Shown here piece by piece: positions 11,010-22,670 of a stretch of 64,000 nucleotides of DNA. The notes below the pieces were generated by a model. It was not told where the DNA came from, made no database searches, and saw only the letters and a list, made by a program, of their open reading frames with translations. Each line of letters begins with the position of its first letter. The first letter of the stretch is position 1. Source of the stretch: Termitomyces sp. T153 (taxonomy: Eukaryota > Basidiomycota > Agaricomycetes > Agaricales > Lyophyllaceae); assembly GCA_018296165.2 (NCBI GenBank), contig JACKQL020000054.1:248001-312000 (forward strand), given 5' to 3'. Made by a program: the position numbers and the translations under genes.

Positions 11010-12043
11010 TTCGACCTGAACGATTCTCTCTGGATTCCTAGGAATATTCTTAGTCCCTTCTTCCAATGCTGCTGAGAGAAGTAGATGCCAAGTATCGTCC
11101 GACCGCGTAGCCTATAGGATACAGGCCGGATGAATTAATCCTGAGATATTACTGTTAAGTACTTTGCTATCGTGCTCTTCACCTACGCTACGGATTAGCT
11201 ATCGTCACATTACGAGAATGGGCCAAGGTAGACCTGACGAGAACAACTACTTACGAGGACAAGTCAAAAGCCCAGTAGTTTTTGCCTTGATCGCCATCCC
11301 TGTGCTTGGGGTCAAATGTTCGTACTAGTACAATGCTCAAAGTTATTTGATGCGAGTTAAAGCTCGACTTCATAGTATCTGACGTCTCGGCACTGAGGTG
11401 ATATCGTGGACATCTTTGCGATTCGTAGAGCTTCTACGACGTCGGCGTGAGTTACGGTCAAACATTGAACCGTCGAGTATTGGCGAAGTAATTACCCATT
11501 GGGAGTGCTGAAACGTGTTGGAACTATGACTCGAAAGGTATTGGCTAGCTCGGTAGGCGCTAGGTGTCTCTAATGCGGTCGTTCATTGACATGTTTGATG
11601 ATGCACGTTCCAGTAAGTGGTTATTAATGAAGTACACAGGGTACGTACGGCTCCCGATGGTATGTACGTTCCAGTTAATAAAGTACACAAGGTACGTACG
11701 GCTCCCGATGGTATCTCAAATCCGTAGAAACTAGAAGGTGAAATATGTGATAATTTACAATTCTGACGCCATAAGGTCAGCGAGCACACGACTCGGACAT
11801 CAGTAAATACCCTATTGAGTGAAGTTACAAGTTTTGGAGTTGACATTGGCGAAGAATATCAGTATTTTAAGGGCGGCTGAGTGTCAAAAGACTTGGAGTT
11901 TGATTCCATACTTTGGCCAGATTTCTACTTAGCTGTATTTACCTTCCTGAACAAAGGTCGCAATGGATTGCAGATATGTACATACTACAAAGATCAAGGT
12001 ACTCAAAGCTCACTTTCACGCCTTCCGCTTCTGTTCACACACA
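11010..12043. other. Intergenic, no gene seen
   Basis: No coding frame recognised. Contains the two-copy tandem repeat listed at 11605-11715. Confidence 0.5.
11605..11715. repeat. Two-unit tandem repeat of about 55 bases
   Basis: Units 11605-11664 and 11666-11715 share ACGTTCCAGT at the start, then AAGTACACA and GGTACGTACGGCTCCCGATG. The second unit lacks about ten bases near its start. Confidence 0.85.
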
Positions 12044-13481
12044 CTAAACGCTAAGCTCGTAGGCAAATGCAAGGGAGATCTTTGCAAACTCGAAAGTGTG
12101 CGACCAAGAAAATCCTGGGACATGGATGGTATCATTTTCCGAGTGCCTGTAGGGATTGGCGATTTCCAGGCGCGACTCGAGTGGGAAACATGTCGGATAA
12201 CCCAGTTCATACCACATGGCATGGTCTGAGCACGGATAACCGCACTGTAAGGGGAAAAGACTCAGCAAGGAAATGATGAGGATCGTGGTTGAATCGACTC
12301 GCCTGGTTACTCTCGATGTGTGGAAGAGTGGAGTATTGTTCAATGATTTTTACGAGGAAAGCATTCAGACCCTGATGAACATAATCCTAAAGGAATCATC
12401 GTCAATCAATGCTGTTGGGTTGAGTGTATGTTCAACGAAGAATCTTACTGGCATCAATGCAATGACCTCCTGTGTACCAGGTGGAATACTGCGAGGCATA
12501 GAATCAGCCGACTCTTAACCCGCAAGAAACAAAAACGTCGACGTACTATGCGGTCAGGACCAAGTTCATCATAGCCTTCACTTGTATACCGGCATCTTTG
12601 TAGCTTTTCGCAATGGGCTGCGATCCAAGACTGCCGGGTTCCTCACCGGAGTACCTGACAATTTCGAGTATAAGCCTGTGAAAAGCCTGCTGTTGAAAGC
12701 TTGTTAACGAACAAACGTACCAATGAAATTCTACAGCTGTTCTCGGCTTGAAACTTTTCGAAGCCACCAAAACACGAAAGACTTCGAGAATATCGGAGGC
12801 GGCAGCGGCGTTGTCGTCTGCACCGGGCGCTCGACCTTCATGCAAGTCCTTCCGATTGATACTATCCAAGTGGGCAGAGATTATAGTAATAGGTCCGTCG
12901 GTCGATCCTGGTATTCTAGCAATGACAGAGTTCTGAGCCCAACTGTGTACGAAAGGGCGGACAGTTGCGCCGCTTCCCGGATAGTTGCTAATGATCTAAT
13001 AGTGTGTCGGCTAGTTATCATGGGATAACGGTAAATCGGATGAACCAACTTACGTCGCTGACAGTTTGTACGAACCATTCTGCCGACCTTGCACCACCGT
13101 CCGTGACAAGATATCGATTGTGATAGTTAGTGAGTTCATTGACCCATGATTGTATATTCGGAAGGGAGAGGTCAGCACTGATCTTGTTTACCTCGGACTG
13201 ATGGGACAGAGGAGGATCTCAAGATATAAATTAGCCAAACGTAGGGCAGTTCTAAAAAAACACCAACATGCTACAAGAGTGTCCAACTGGGAGTGTGTAT
13301 CGTCAACAGGGTAACAACTAGAAGTGATATAAAAACCTACAGTATTATGCTTGAACTTATCAACCTTCGCTTTCCTGTCTGCACTGGTACCAGGAGCCTC
13401 CGGAGGAACGATGATCGCAATGACGGACGTAGCGACAATAGCAAGATGCAATATAATGCAGAGAGGCTTCATGGTAGACAC
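12044..13481 (-). CDS. Secreted M28 aminopeptidase (leucyl aminopeptidase-like) with a lost zinc ligand
   Basis: M28 enzymes are two-zinc aminopeptidases, secreted in fungi to digest peptides. A signal peptide is visible (MKPLCIILHLAIVATSVIA, ATG at 13470-13472 or three codons earlier). Exons: first from 13481 (3' end unsure), then 13217-13054, 12995-12721, 12654-12547, 12488-12449, 12386-12303 and 12244-12044; all later joins keep one frame. Zinc and catalytic residues: His in IISAHLDS, Asp in APGADDN, Glu-Glu in WYSGEEPG and His in CGYPCSDHAMW are present. The third acidic ligand, normally Asp in the NLDMTAY motif, is Val (MMNLVLTAY near 12565-12550). The last intron (12302-12245) needs a GC donor (CAG|GCGAGT). 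A TAG near 12548 is only the exon end TA plus the donor GT. Either an inactive or altered enzyme, or early decay. Confidence 0.75.
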
Positions 13482-13721
13482 ACGACGATTGGAAGGGAGT
13501 GAATGCCTCAGCTAGTCGGTAAAGGGTCGTACTTATACGATATAACATCCACGCACACGTGGACGGTTTATGGCTACCATCAGATGGATATTTCGTTCTT
13601 CATGCCATCCGCACCTGTCTTCTTCTAAGCATCGCCACTGGATAAACTCTAGAAGGCCAGATATCCGAACGTAATAATGAATTGAGGAAAGAAGCCATTT
13701 CCATCAGATTAAGCTACTAGA

Positions 13722-13850
13722 ACTTTCACTCGGTAGTTGAGCAGTAAATCTCGCGTTCCAAATAAACTCTGGTCAACGACGGACCTTCTAGAACAGTGCC
13801 AGTTAGAGACACTGTCTCATGTACCCTCTTAGTGTATGGTTTTATTGGAA
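13722..13850. repeat. Direct repeat, copy A (partner 14066-14205)
   Basis: Shares with 14066-14205 the string CTCGGTAGTT, then AATAAATCTCGCGTTC, TCAACGACGGACCTTCT, GAACAGTGCCAG and AGTGTATGGT. It lies just upstream of the M28 gene, so it may be a duplicated promoter or leader. Confidence 0.75.
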
Positions 13851-14065
13851 CTCAGCAGGACTGGATTTAGCTACAAGTGATGGACAGGCCAGTGACTCAC
13901 CCGAACCCTTTCAATGACAGAGTGGTGAATACAAAGTGGTGAATGTAAGATGAAACCTTTTAGCTATTGTTCAGGTTGAAACAAACTGGAACGCCAGAAT
14001 AGGTTACGCATTTGGTGATCTAGCTCAAAGTAGAATATTAGTTGACAAGGAAGTAATTCCCATCA

Positions 14066-14205
14066 GGTCATTAGAACACTCGGTAGTTATCGATCGCTTG
14101 CACTACGAGCAATAAATCTCGCGTTCAAATGACTTCTAGTCAACGACGGACCTTCTGGAACAGTGCCAGACATATTTGGCCTGATGCACCCTCGAAGTGT
14201 ATGGT
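14066..14205. repeat. Direct repeat, copy B (partner 13722-13850)
   Basis: Second copy of the repeat above with an extra 16 or so bases (ATCGATCGCTTGCACTAC) after CTCGGTAGTT. It lies between the M28 gene and the M28 remnant at 14667-14880, consistent with an old tandem duplication of the locus. Confidence 0.75.
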
Positions 14206-14666
14206 GGCAGGACCTCGATCAGCTTCGGCTCTGCAAGTGGCGCAAGCCACTAGGCTGATGGAAAGATATCCAGGTATCGGAAAAATTGTCCGAACAACGA
14301 GAACCTTCGTTGGAAGCAAAACCGCTGTCAGGTTGCGAACGAACTCTTGCACAAAGACCTAGTTCAAGGCTTTCCGTATCCTGACTTGGAGCAAACGTAA
14401 ACCAAGAGGCATTCAAAGCACGAGTCAGCTTCCTGCTGGAGTACACAGAAGTAGGGCATTCAAGTTGAGAAGTTTAAAGTGGGACAGGGCAGCTAACGTA
14501 AAGTGCCGCTTATTTAGTCCCATTTCCATTCAAGAGACAGATAAAATCGGACTGGAATCATGATAACTAGTGTGACTAGTACAGGAGTCGAAGGCGCAGC
14601 TTACAGTTGTAACAGTTCGGTGGGACGCAAGTTGGTTATGCACGAAATGTTTGTGTAACCTCTGAT

Positions 14667-14880
14667 TCAGACACCAAGCTCATAAGCAAATGCAACAGAA
14701 ATATTGGTAAACTCGAATGTATGGGACCACGAGAGTCCACTGACTGCGGTCGTGTCTTCGCTCGTGTGTCTGTAGGGGTTGATTCGATTAAGTTTCCCTC
14801 CATAGGCATGCACGTTTGGTAACCCAGAATGTAACAGCTAACGTGGTCTGAGCACACTCAGCCACACTGTGATCTGAGTG
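14667..14880 (-). pseudogene. Remnant of a second M28 aminopeptidase (C-terminal exon)
   Basis: On the minus strand, CG, a TGA stop, then VCSDHVSCYILGYQTCMPMEGNLIES line up with the last exon of the neighbouring M28 gene (CGYPCSDHAMWYELGYPTC). After a frame change, GLSWSHTFEFTNISVAFAYEL and a stop at 14667-14669 match its end. The zinc-binding His is still encoded, but the stop and frame change rule out a product. I found no earlier exons of this copy. Confidence 0.8.
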
Positions 14881-16880
14881 AGATTGGAAGCCATACTAGT
14901 TAGGGAAGCAACTTACGGGAACACTTCGAGGGGAAATTGGAATCCTCATCAATGATTAGGCCGAGAAAAGCCGTCAGAGTCGCATTAGTATGATTCTATG
15001 GATCGTGTAGTGAAGACGCTCCTTATTACATCTATGAACGGAAATACTCATGGTCATTGAGGCAATGACCTCTGTGGCCCTTGCTGAACTTGTGAGCAGA
15101 ACCTTCTATTGCAGAGTAGAAATCATTCGTCGCCCCGCATCAGCACACTGCTATTCCCATCGAACACACGTCGATAGTTAGCGATCCCCGTGTCCGAGAA
15201 GCATGCAGATACTCATGGGGTTGACACAGAATTTTTTTTTCGGTTTAGCTGTGCAGGCATGTAGAACTACCAGCAGACAGGAGCAGCGAATAGAACGTTT
15301 ACGATAAGAGCATAAAATCCCCAGACAGTTTGAACCAATGACCAATGAGTATACACAGATTGACGCGAGCGAGAAGAGACCGGCCGAGAACGTAGGAAAA
15401 CGTAGGCGGGAACTCCTTGGAGCAGCAGTAGCTTTTGTCACTCACAAGATTCAGAGCAAAGACCTGAATGGCTGAGATAACTGTCTCGTCAACACATAGA
15501 TATGCACAGTGCACGAACACATACATATGTACCATGTCTGTTCAACACAGGTCACTATTGTTCACGTGGAAGAAAGTCGTCGCAAGCCCCTCGAATCTCG
15601 GAGCTTGCTTGACTATTTCGTGCTTCCGATTTCTGCGATTTCACCGGGGGTGAGTCAAACAGACGGGGACGAGGATAGCAATCGCCAAGGATTCTTCCAA
15701 CAGGTCCAATCTCAATCAGTCATTGTACCACCCACTTCTCGTAACGTTAAGAAGCATTGCATGGAAGATTGGAGCACAGTATAACAAAACGATTTTTGTC
15801 CTTCCTGCCGGGGATCTAACGATAAGAGCGGAGAAGCAGATTGAAAGTTTTGGGCGCATGAGTATCTGTGAACAAACAAATACATACATTGTCCGACTTC
15901 CTTTCGATCGGTGGTGGCAGCGCATCGATACAATCAGAATGACGGTGTTGAACTTCTCTCAACTACAAATTACGGGTCGATCCTTCCCTGGGCCCGCTGT
16001 TTCCGATGCTCTTGCTCTTCTGCGTTATATGACAAACTATATATTTACTCATCTCATTTCGTTTAACATTTTTCGGCCAATGATGACTGTCGTTGTATAC
16101 TTGAATTTAGGCTACCCAAGTTCTCAAGAATCCGCGATTGCTTTTGCGATTGGCGGTCGGTATCATGTGGGCATACGAGCCCGGACTCCGCCCGCCCTTT
16201 CTACTCCTTCACTCATCTCCCTCTACGTGTGCTTTGTCTCCCTGGTGCCCTCACACCAGATGCCTTTGTACATATCTTTACTTCCCCCTTCTATGTCCAG
16301 CCAAGTAATTAATCCTCGTCACACTCCTTTCATTGTCTAGTCTTGTTAATTCTGTACTCCTCAGCTTCAGCATACCTGCACACTATTGTTTTGATTCCTT
16401 TGTAACCAGACAAATTCCTTCGTTGATTTGGATGGGAGCCAACATTTCAACTGCAAAGTAGAAATATGAGGAGGACCCGACAAGAAACACAATACAGTCT
16501 TTTTGATGGCTCATTACCAGGAATAAAACCTACTTTCCGAGGACTTTGACACCAAAGAGGATGTGGTTTCACCTTGTCTTCACATACCTTGTATTACCAA
16601 ACTCTCCGGTACAACTGTTATGACCTTTTCCCACCCATAAAGTTATGGGTCTTTGCTCACCCCGATCTGTCAGCACTCAGTGGCATTAATGGCTTTGAGT
16701 CTCTTGTCATTCTTACTTCAAACTTTTGTGAGAGTTTGATTAGTTGCTCGAGAGGTTCTGCAAATAACAATTGTTAAAGAAAAAGATATTCTTATGACAT
16801 TTAGAGGCTCATCCACGTCTACTCTATTCACTCACTGGCAGCTGACATCTGTGTTCTCCATCAAATACTCTTATCAGATA
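14881..16880. other. Intergenic; one weak ORF only
   Basis: A plus-strand frame runs from 15723 to 16340 (first ATG at 15858) but it has no recognisable domain, unusual composition and no flanking signals, so I do not call it a gene. A run of eight T lies at 15232-15239. Confidence 0.4.
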
Positions 16881-17008
16881 TAGTGCGTACTGAGCCTAGG
16901 CCTGTTCTACACCAAAGCAAGGATACATGTTATACAGTTCCAAAAAGGTCCTATCACAAACACAACAATCTACCTGCAAATGATGACCTCATTTGTAGGA
17001 TGGATCAA

Positions 17009-17141
17009 GGTACTATCAGGATTGAAACCTGGATTTTGGATGTCAAAGGCCACACTGCAAGACTGGCACCCCGTTTCTGCACCACCCGCCTCCCTTGCAA
17101 AAAGCTTTTCCCTCCTGAAGGCACTACCAGGATTCAAACCT
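17009..17141 (-). other. tRNA-like T-arm remnants (two B-box-like motifs)
   Basis: On the minus strand GGTTTCAATCC (ending in GATAGTACC at 17009) and GGTTTGAATCC (ending in GGTAGTGCC at 17120) look like tRNA T-arms with 3' acceptor strands. No complete cloverleaf could be drawn upstream of either. They could be decayed tRNA genes or tRNA-derived short interspersed elements. Confidence 0.35.
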
Positions 17142-17271
17142 ATTCAAACCTAAGAAGAGAGACATTGGTTCTCGTGCCGGGTCATTGCAGCTACGTGATT
17201 ACCACCCGTCATGGAACCATATGCATGAAATCAGATTAATAACGCCACAAATCCAACTCGTCATATTGAAC

Positions 17272-17294
17272 TATATATATATATATATATATAT
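17272..17294. repeat. (TA)n microsatellite
   Basis: About eleven and a half uninterrupted TA units. Confidence 0.95.
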
Positions 17295-17318
17295 GTTCGA
17301 GCCGAAGAAGAAAAGAAA

Positions 17319-17414
17319 GGTGCTACCAGGGTTCGAACCTGGGTTTCGGGAATTTACTATACATATAGCTCATAGTATCAAAATCCCGAGTGATAACCAC
17401 TACACTATAGCACC
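17319..17414 (-). tRNA. tRNA-Gln (anticodon TTG) with an intron
   Basis: Read on the minus strand the gene starts GGTGCTATAGTGTAGTGG and ends TAGCACC; the seven-base acceptor stem GGTGCTA/TAGCACC pairs perfectly. The D region TAGTGTAGTGGTTATCAC is that of fungal tRNA-Gln. The anticodon stem is CGGGA/TCCCG around TT-TTG-A, then an intron of about 25 bases (TACTATGAG...GTAAA) at the canonical site after position 37. The T-arm GGTTCGAACCC is perfect. It decodes CAA. About 71 bases after splicing. Confidence 0.92.
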
Positions 17415-17527
17415 TGCATAGGTCATATCAAATTTTACATCATAGGAGCTAGGTAGAAGGGATCCTTCTTCCTTTCTTCCCCCTGTTTTTTTTTTACCCA
17501 AAAAAAGCCCCTCGTACTCATGGTCAA

Positions 17528-17618
17528 GGTGCTACAAGCGTTCGACATGGGTTTTTGAAATTCGATATACATACCATTTCTTCAATATCCCGAGTACTAA
17601 CGACTACACAATAGCACC
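17528..17618 (-). pseudogene. Decayed tRNA-Gln copy
   Basis: On the minus strand GGTGCTATTGTGTAGTCG, CTCGGGATATTGAAG and CTTGTAGCACC are a mutated copy of the tRNA-Gln gene about 110 bases away, including a degenerate intron and T-arm (TGTCGAACGC). The T-stem and anticodon stem no longer pair (CGGGA against AATTTC), so a working tRNA is unlikely. Confidence 0.8.
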
Positions 17619-17954
17619 CTGTTGTAAAATCATGTAGGCAATGAACTGATGTTCCCTCGTCGCAATTCCTCCAAAAACAAGTAGAACTCATTAATCAGAT
17701 TTCTTGGACTCGCGTAAACAGAACATGCAGCAGCAATAGGAAAGAGCATGGTAAAAGAATCAGTCGATATGTTATGTACCCGATCGGTATGTACCAATTG
17801 CAATATACGAATTCACTCTAAATCGAAGAATGTGTGGTATAGGTATCGGCATCAGCGTGAACAAACTCCAGTGTAAAAAGGTCAAATTCAAATCCGTAAA
17901 AATGTTCAGTTCAATGTCTTTTCTCACCAAGTGCTCTCTCGGAGTCTGAGCAGC

Positions 17955-18736
17955 TTACATCATCAAACCCAGCACACCTGCGACCGCACCAACCACACTC
18001 GCGGCCTTCATATCTATGCCGACAGCGCTATTAGGCTTGTCGTTAGAACCAGTCGAAGAAGAGGTAGCGGCAGCATTTGCGCCGGAGCCAGTAGCGGATG
18101 AGGAAGCGGATGCAAGGCCTGGTGTAACGGTGGGGTAGGTTGAGCCGGTGGCTTTGATTTCGAATGGTTCCGAGGTTACATATACCTAGAAGAAGGGTTA
18201 GTGGAGGGTAGGGCATATGTATAGGAAGGGAAGTGAAGACGCACATCAGTCGAATTCAAGGGGTTAGCCAACTGAATCGTGTAGCCTTTTCCTGGAACGG
18301 CGTTGAGCTGATCGGCAGTGACAGTTTTCGAGCAGTCAAAGTTATTTTGGATGCTGAGGAATGCAAAAGGGGCTGCGAGGATTTTCGGGTCCTAAATTGC
18401 AGCGTTAATCACACATGATATAATTACCCGGAGGAAAGAGCAAAGATAGAGCAGAGCGTGAGACAGGGGCTCAGAGAGGGGACAGGAGCACTCACACTAT
18501 TAACCAGGAGGACAACGAAGGTAGGGTGGGCAAGAGCATCTTGGTCCTTGCATGACCACGAAAGTGTGTTTATGGATTTTGCAACTGGTTATTGAGTATG
18601 TCAGCGTCTGCCAGCTTTGACCAGAATGCTGCATGCACGTACTCCACCACACATCAGAACTCGGCGAGAAAATCTGCCAATCAGCCGCGGCAGAGGCAAC
18701 GAGGGCTGCGACGGCTGCGAGACGGGTGAACTTCAT
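17955..18736 (-). CDS. Small secreted Ser/Thr-rich GPI-anchored protein
   Basis: Four exons (18736-18643, 18584-18496, 18391-18245, 18185-17955) encode 186 residues. A signal peptide (MKFTRLAAVAALVASAAA) is followed by a beta-sandwich-like domain starting WQIFSPSSDVWWIAKS with NTLSWSC; the W-W-N-L-W pattern fits the fungal Ser-Thr-rich GPI-anchored membrane family (PF10342 type). A Ser/Thr/Ala-rich stalk follows. The C-terminus is hydrophobic (VVGAVAGVLGLMM) after a small-residue patch with SAVGIDMKAA, as expected for a GPI attachment signal. Likely cell-wall or plasma-membrane outer face; the molecular role is unknown. Intact. Confidence 0.85.
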
Positions 18737-19884
18737 TTCGAATTGGTAAAGGAATGTGGGAGTTGTCAGAGGACAAGGAGGGAAAAGAACCTCAACGGCT
18801 TCCGCGTGGTACGAGGAATGGTGCGGAGTTTTAAATTCTTTCCGTTGATATGAAGTTGAGAACAGACAACGGGGCACATCAGGTTTGATTGGCCCTCATG
18901 ATGAGACCTTGACGCTGGCGCCACAGTCTGCATTCATGAAGCGTCGAGTCGTATGGCCGAGCTCGTGTCTTGATTTATCAATTTACGATCTTGCGCTAGC
19001 CATCTAGTGCGCAGAAACGACGTTCATTCTTCGGATAATATCCCGGCTGAGTTGATCCGCATTTTGGTGAAGAAATAAATTGTGAGTACTTGTGCATATT
19101 TTCGCCAGCGAGTTCTCGAATCCCACCAGATTGGTCAACGCTGATGCTTAATTTAACTTTGCGTGCTGACGCAAAACTTAGTACAAAAGCTTGACGCTCC
19201 GCGGTGCTTGTTGAGCGGCAAGGCAGAAGGAGAGCTTCTTGCGACAGTTCAATCTGCGGCAATGTACAATCAGTAGCCTGCCTGCCGCTGATCCTGATGA
19301 TTCTTCAGTCGTAAGCTCATGTATACATTCAGGAGGATACAAAGCCCGCTCTAGGTCGTGAGATGCCATAAAAGTGCTTCTGCTCGATGCTATTAACAGC
19401 GGCGGGAATGGCCGTTGGTTTTTATCGTATAATGATACTTCCGTCGACTCTGCGCGTTATGCATTGAGGTAGCGACTCGCCTGTTACATCTGACCAAGTT
19501 GGATTAGAATCAGGGAATGTCAAGAATCGTAAGCCACATTTGATTTACTTCGACCTCTGTGAAATAAGGCTGTTCCACAGTTCTTATGACAGTACCCAAA
19601 GGTGTATTGTCGATTGAGTTCCCGATTGCCTCTCCTTTCCTTCATCAGCGTGCAGTACTTACTAATTTCTAATCCAGGAAGCTACCCGCTTACTGACTCT
19701 GTGACCATAACAATCTTTTCCTCCAAATTTGATTTAGCCTACCATCGGTCTCAATAACATTATACTACTTGTGTTTCTTTGTATGTCTCTACATATATAC
19801 GCGCCAAAGACGCGCTGTCAATCACGTCCCATCCACGTTGTCTGACATCAGAGCTGTAGCGCATCTGAATTGGCGCAAAAGTGG
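18737..19884. other. Intergenic, no gene seen
   Basis: Only short frames in all six readings; no recognised motif. Confidence 0.5.
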
Positions 19885-21780
19885 TCAAACGTGGCTTGTC
19901 TGGAGCGGTCGCATTCCCACTCTATCGCCAATTTCTTCCCATCCGATTTTCACAGGAGGAAAACCGGATCCTGATATCCCGTTTGTTGGGCCCGTGTTGA
20001 GGATACTACCAGGTATGGAAACGTGGGTGATGGCATTCATTTTCTCGGAAAGTACCCCCCTGCTGTTTAGCGATGCGAGGAGACTATTGAAGAATACTGG
20101 TTGAAATCAAGAATGAGGCAGGTATGTATGATTTTTTGAAGAGAGCCTAAGACTGGTACTCACAGCTGCTGAGTGGGAAGAATATTGCTATAAACACGAG
20201 TCCATCGGGCAAAATAGCATAGCTGATGAGGCAGGCCATGCAACTGAGACTATATCATCCACCATAGGAAGAGCTCATGTCTTGAATACTTAGCAACCTA
20301 ATGGTGACCTACGTTGTAAGAAGAGCTGATTGGATTCGTTGTTAGCGATGAGTAACATGGTCACGACATGGGTCGCCGCAGCACACACCTGTATTAATGG
20401 TGTACATCATGAGTGTTCTAACAAGCGAGTCGGTTCTTGAAACAACATCAATCGATATTGGAAGCCTGATCGAGAACCGATGAAAGTTTACTTTTTGAAC
20501 CCAGTGCGGCGTCGCCAAAGGTTAATGCAGAGAAAGGTTGCAATAAGTGTATCAGCTGCTACCCCACTTCCAAGCCCTGTGTAAATCAGGTACTTGCAGA
20601 ATAATGAGGAGTGAGATTCAATGCTGGGAGTTTGTTTGACTTACTGAGATTCTTGAAAATTCTACTAAAGTCAACCCTTGTATGAATCTATAAAATCGAT
20701 GAACGGTACATTAATACCCAAGGTGTCAGCACCTACGCCCATGTAGCGAAGACTGGATAGTGATAGTAATTTAGTTCAGCTGACGTATACAAGGGAAACA
20801 GGTCAAACTCAGACTCACCGAAACCAGATGCTGGAGGATAACACTTTCATTGTGTTGGACAGGCTCAAATGTTCAAAAAATCATACCTAAGGCAAGAAGA
20901 GATACTAAGGCCTGCTTTTGGTTAGCTTCTTCTTTTGGAAAAAATATAGGCTTGGGTTCACAATGCAAATGGCGAGCAGATAATTTTTCCTGGACACTAT
21001 CCAGAGAACCTCATCATGATGGAGCTCTAGTAATGATGGGCAACCACGTACGCAGCCAGACACGGCACCCAAAAAGCCTGAAACTGATCTTCATTTCTGA
21101 GGCAATTTGTCATTGGCAGCGGCGCACCATCTGATAATCAAATCGCTGGTATTCTGCCCCAAAGGTTTCAGCATTCCACTTTTGACCATGGCTGTAAATT
21201 CACCGCAACATATAGTTGTATCTGCAAAGTCAATGGGTATGACAAGTCCACGAAATTTATGCCAATGATACGCACAAGCATGCTCCTGTAGCATTAAGGG
21301 TATTTTAAACCATGGCTAGACTAAAATATTGTCATACTGCTTACCAAACTGGTAACTCCAGAGCAAAGTAATTTCCGGAGTTCAAAACCATGTAAAAGTA
21401 CAGGCAATGAGCTATGAGAGCCAGATGCAGGGTGTTCAGTGTCCTAATATCATGAGTAAGTCGAGAAGAATACATATGGGCAACATTCGTACCAAAGTAG
21501 GAGTATCTATTAACACCATGTCAATAGATTCAAGGATTGTAAGGTGCCAGAGGAGTTGAACCTACCACTGTCTTTAACAATTTTCCATCTTTATGATTTT
21601 TTGTGAAGTATGTGTAGGACTGAATGCATGCTATTCCATAGAGGCTAAAGGACAAGCATAATCAATGTAATGTTTTGGTAGTTTGCTGAAAGCCTACTAC
21701 ATTCCAGCAACAATTCCGCCGATCAAAATGGCCCCAAGTGTGTTGTCAAGTGGAATCAGCGGTTGCAAGGTAGGCAACAT
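19885..21780 (-). CDS. DUF6534-like multi-pass membrane protein, paralogue A
   Basis: Agaricomycete family of unknown function with about seven membrane helices. First exon 21780-21701 (LDNTLGAILIGGIVAG) and second 21644-21566 (LYGIACIQSYTYFTKNHKDG) carry the opening signature; a later exon near 21415-21330 reads TLNTLHLALIAHCLYFYMV. The last exon (about 20105-19885) has VFFNSLLASLNSRGVL, the typical end of the conserved domain, then a short tail ending in a TGA at 19885. Middle exon borders are unclear and I could not prove a continuous frame, so decay cannot be excluded. It shares its opening exon layout with paralogue B; exon 2 is 79 bases in both. Confidence 0.65.
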
Positions 21781-22670
21781 AGTCTTCAAGAATCACTGGG
21801 ATTGGTGGTATCAGAGGAAAGAAGGAATGTGATCCTTTTGCTGTCATTCTGTAGTATCAGTCTCTTGTGACAGGGCGAGGAGTTGGGTGATATTGGAGTG
21901 GTGAGACATCATTCTAACAATAGGCTGTTTCACGGGGTTCCGAGTCCCCAAAACTTTATAATCAGCAAAATTGATTAGCAAAGTTTGATGGCAACTCTTG
22001 GCTAGGATTCCGAGATCTGAGCACCATGTGCAGACAGAAACGACATCGAAGGTGCATAGTTTGAAAGTTTTCCAGCTCAATACTGGCACAATTTCTGGAC
22101 CTGTATCAACTGTGGCAGTGGTTTTTGAGCACCATTGTTGAGATCACAATCCTTTGAGGTTACCAATTACTTGAATAAGTCTCAGAGATGTAACAAATTG
22201 AAAAGGAAATACTAAAAACACAGCTAGCCAGACACACCAGAATGTCTTTCTTTGTTTCAGAGTGGAAGGAAGAATTGAACAAGAGATGACAAGAAGATTG
22301 TGCAGAGTTTGAAAGGCTAACAGGAGCAGATTGCTAATCTTGACAACCTCTGCTCAGTGCTGTGCAGCTAAATTGGCATGTATTGCCCGGCTTAAAGGGC
22401 TCTACTGTACCTCATCTTGGCTGGATGAAGATTAGTAACCCAGGGCAATGGCATTGAGTTTCCACCTTCACCAGTGCGAAGTCTTCACAAATTCCCAATC
22501 CAAAAGAAGGCTACCTTCTTCAAGCTAATAACACCAAATTAGAACAAAGCCTCAAGAACATCATTTTCCTCGAAATTTAAGCTAGCCCCATGGATCTTGG
22601 TTATATTAACTGTACTGAGTTTTGTACCTCTGTGAATCCTATCATATATACATACATCAGAGCTGAGCAA
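21781..22670. other. Spacer between the two DUF6534-like paralogues
   Basis: No coding frame recognised. It would hold the promoter of paralogue A and the 3' end of paralogue B. Confidence 0.5.

Noticed and set aside
12545..12550. Apparent TAG stop in the M28 aminopeptidase
   Set aside because: TA is the end of an exon and the G opens a GTACGT donor; splicing to 12488 restores Tyr and the frame.
15723..16340. 205-codon plus-strand ORF
   Set aside because: Starts with a non-ATG codon, shows no domain and has no support from neighbours.
17272..17294. (TA)n run as a promoter or CRISPR-like repeat
   Set aside because: A plain microsatellite; no spacer structure and no gene placed to use it.
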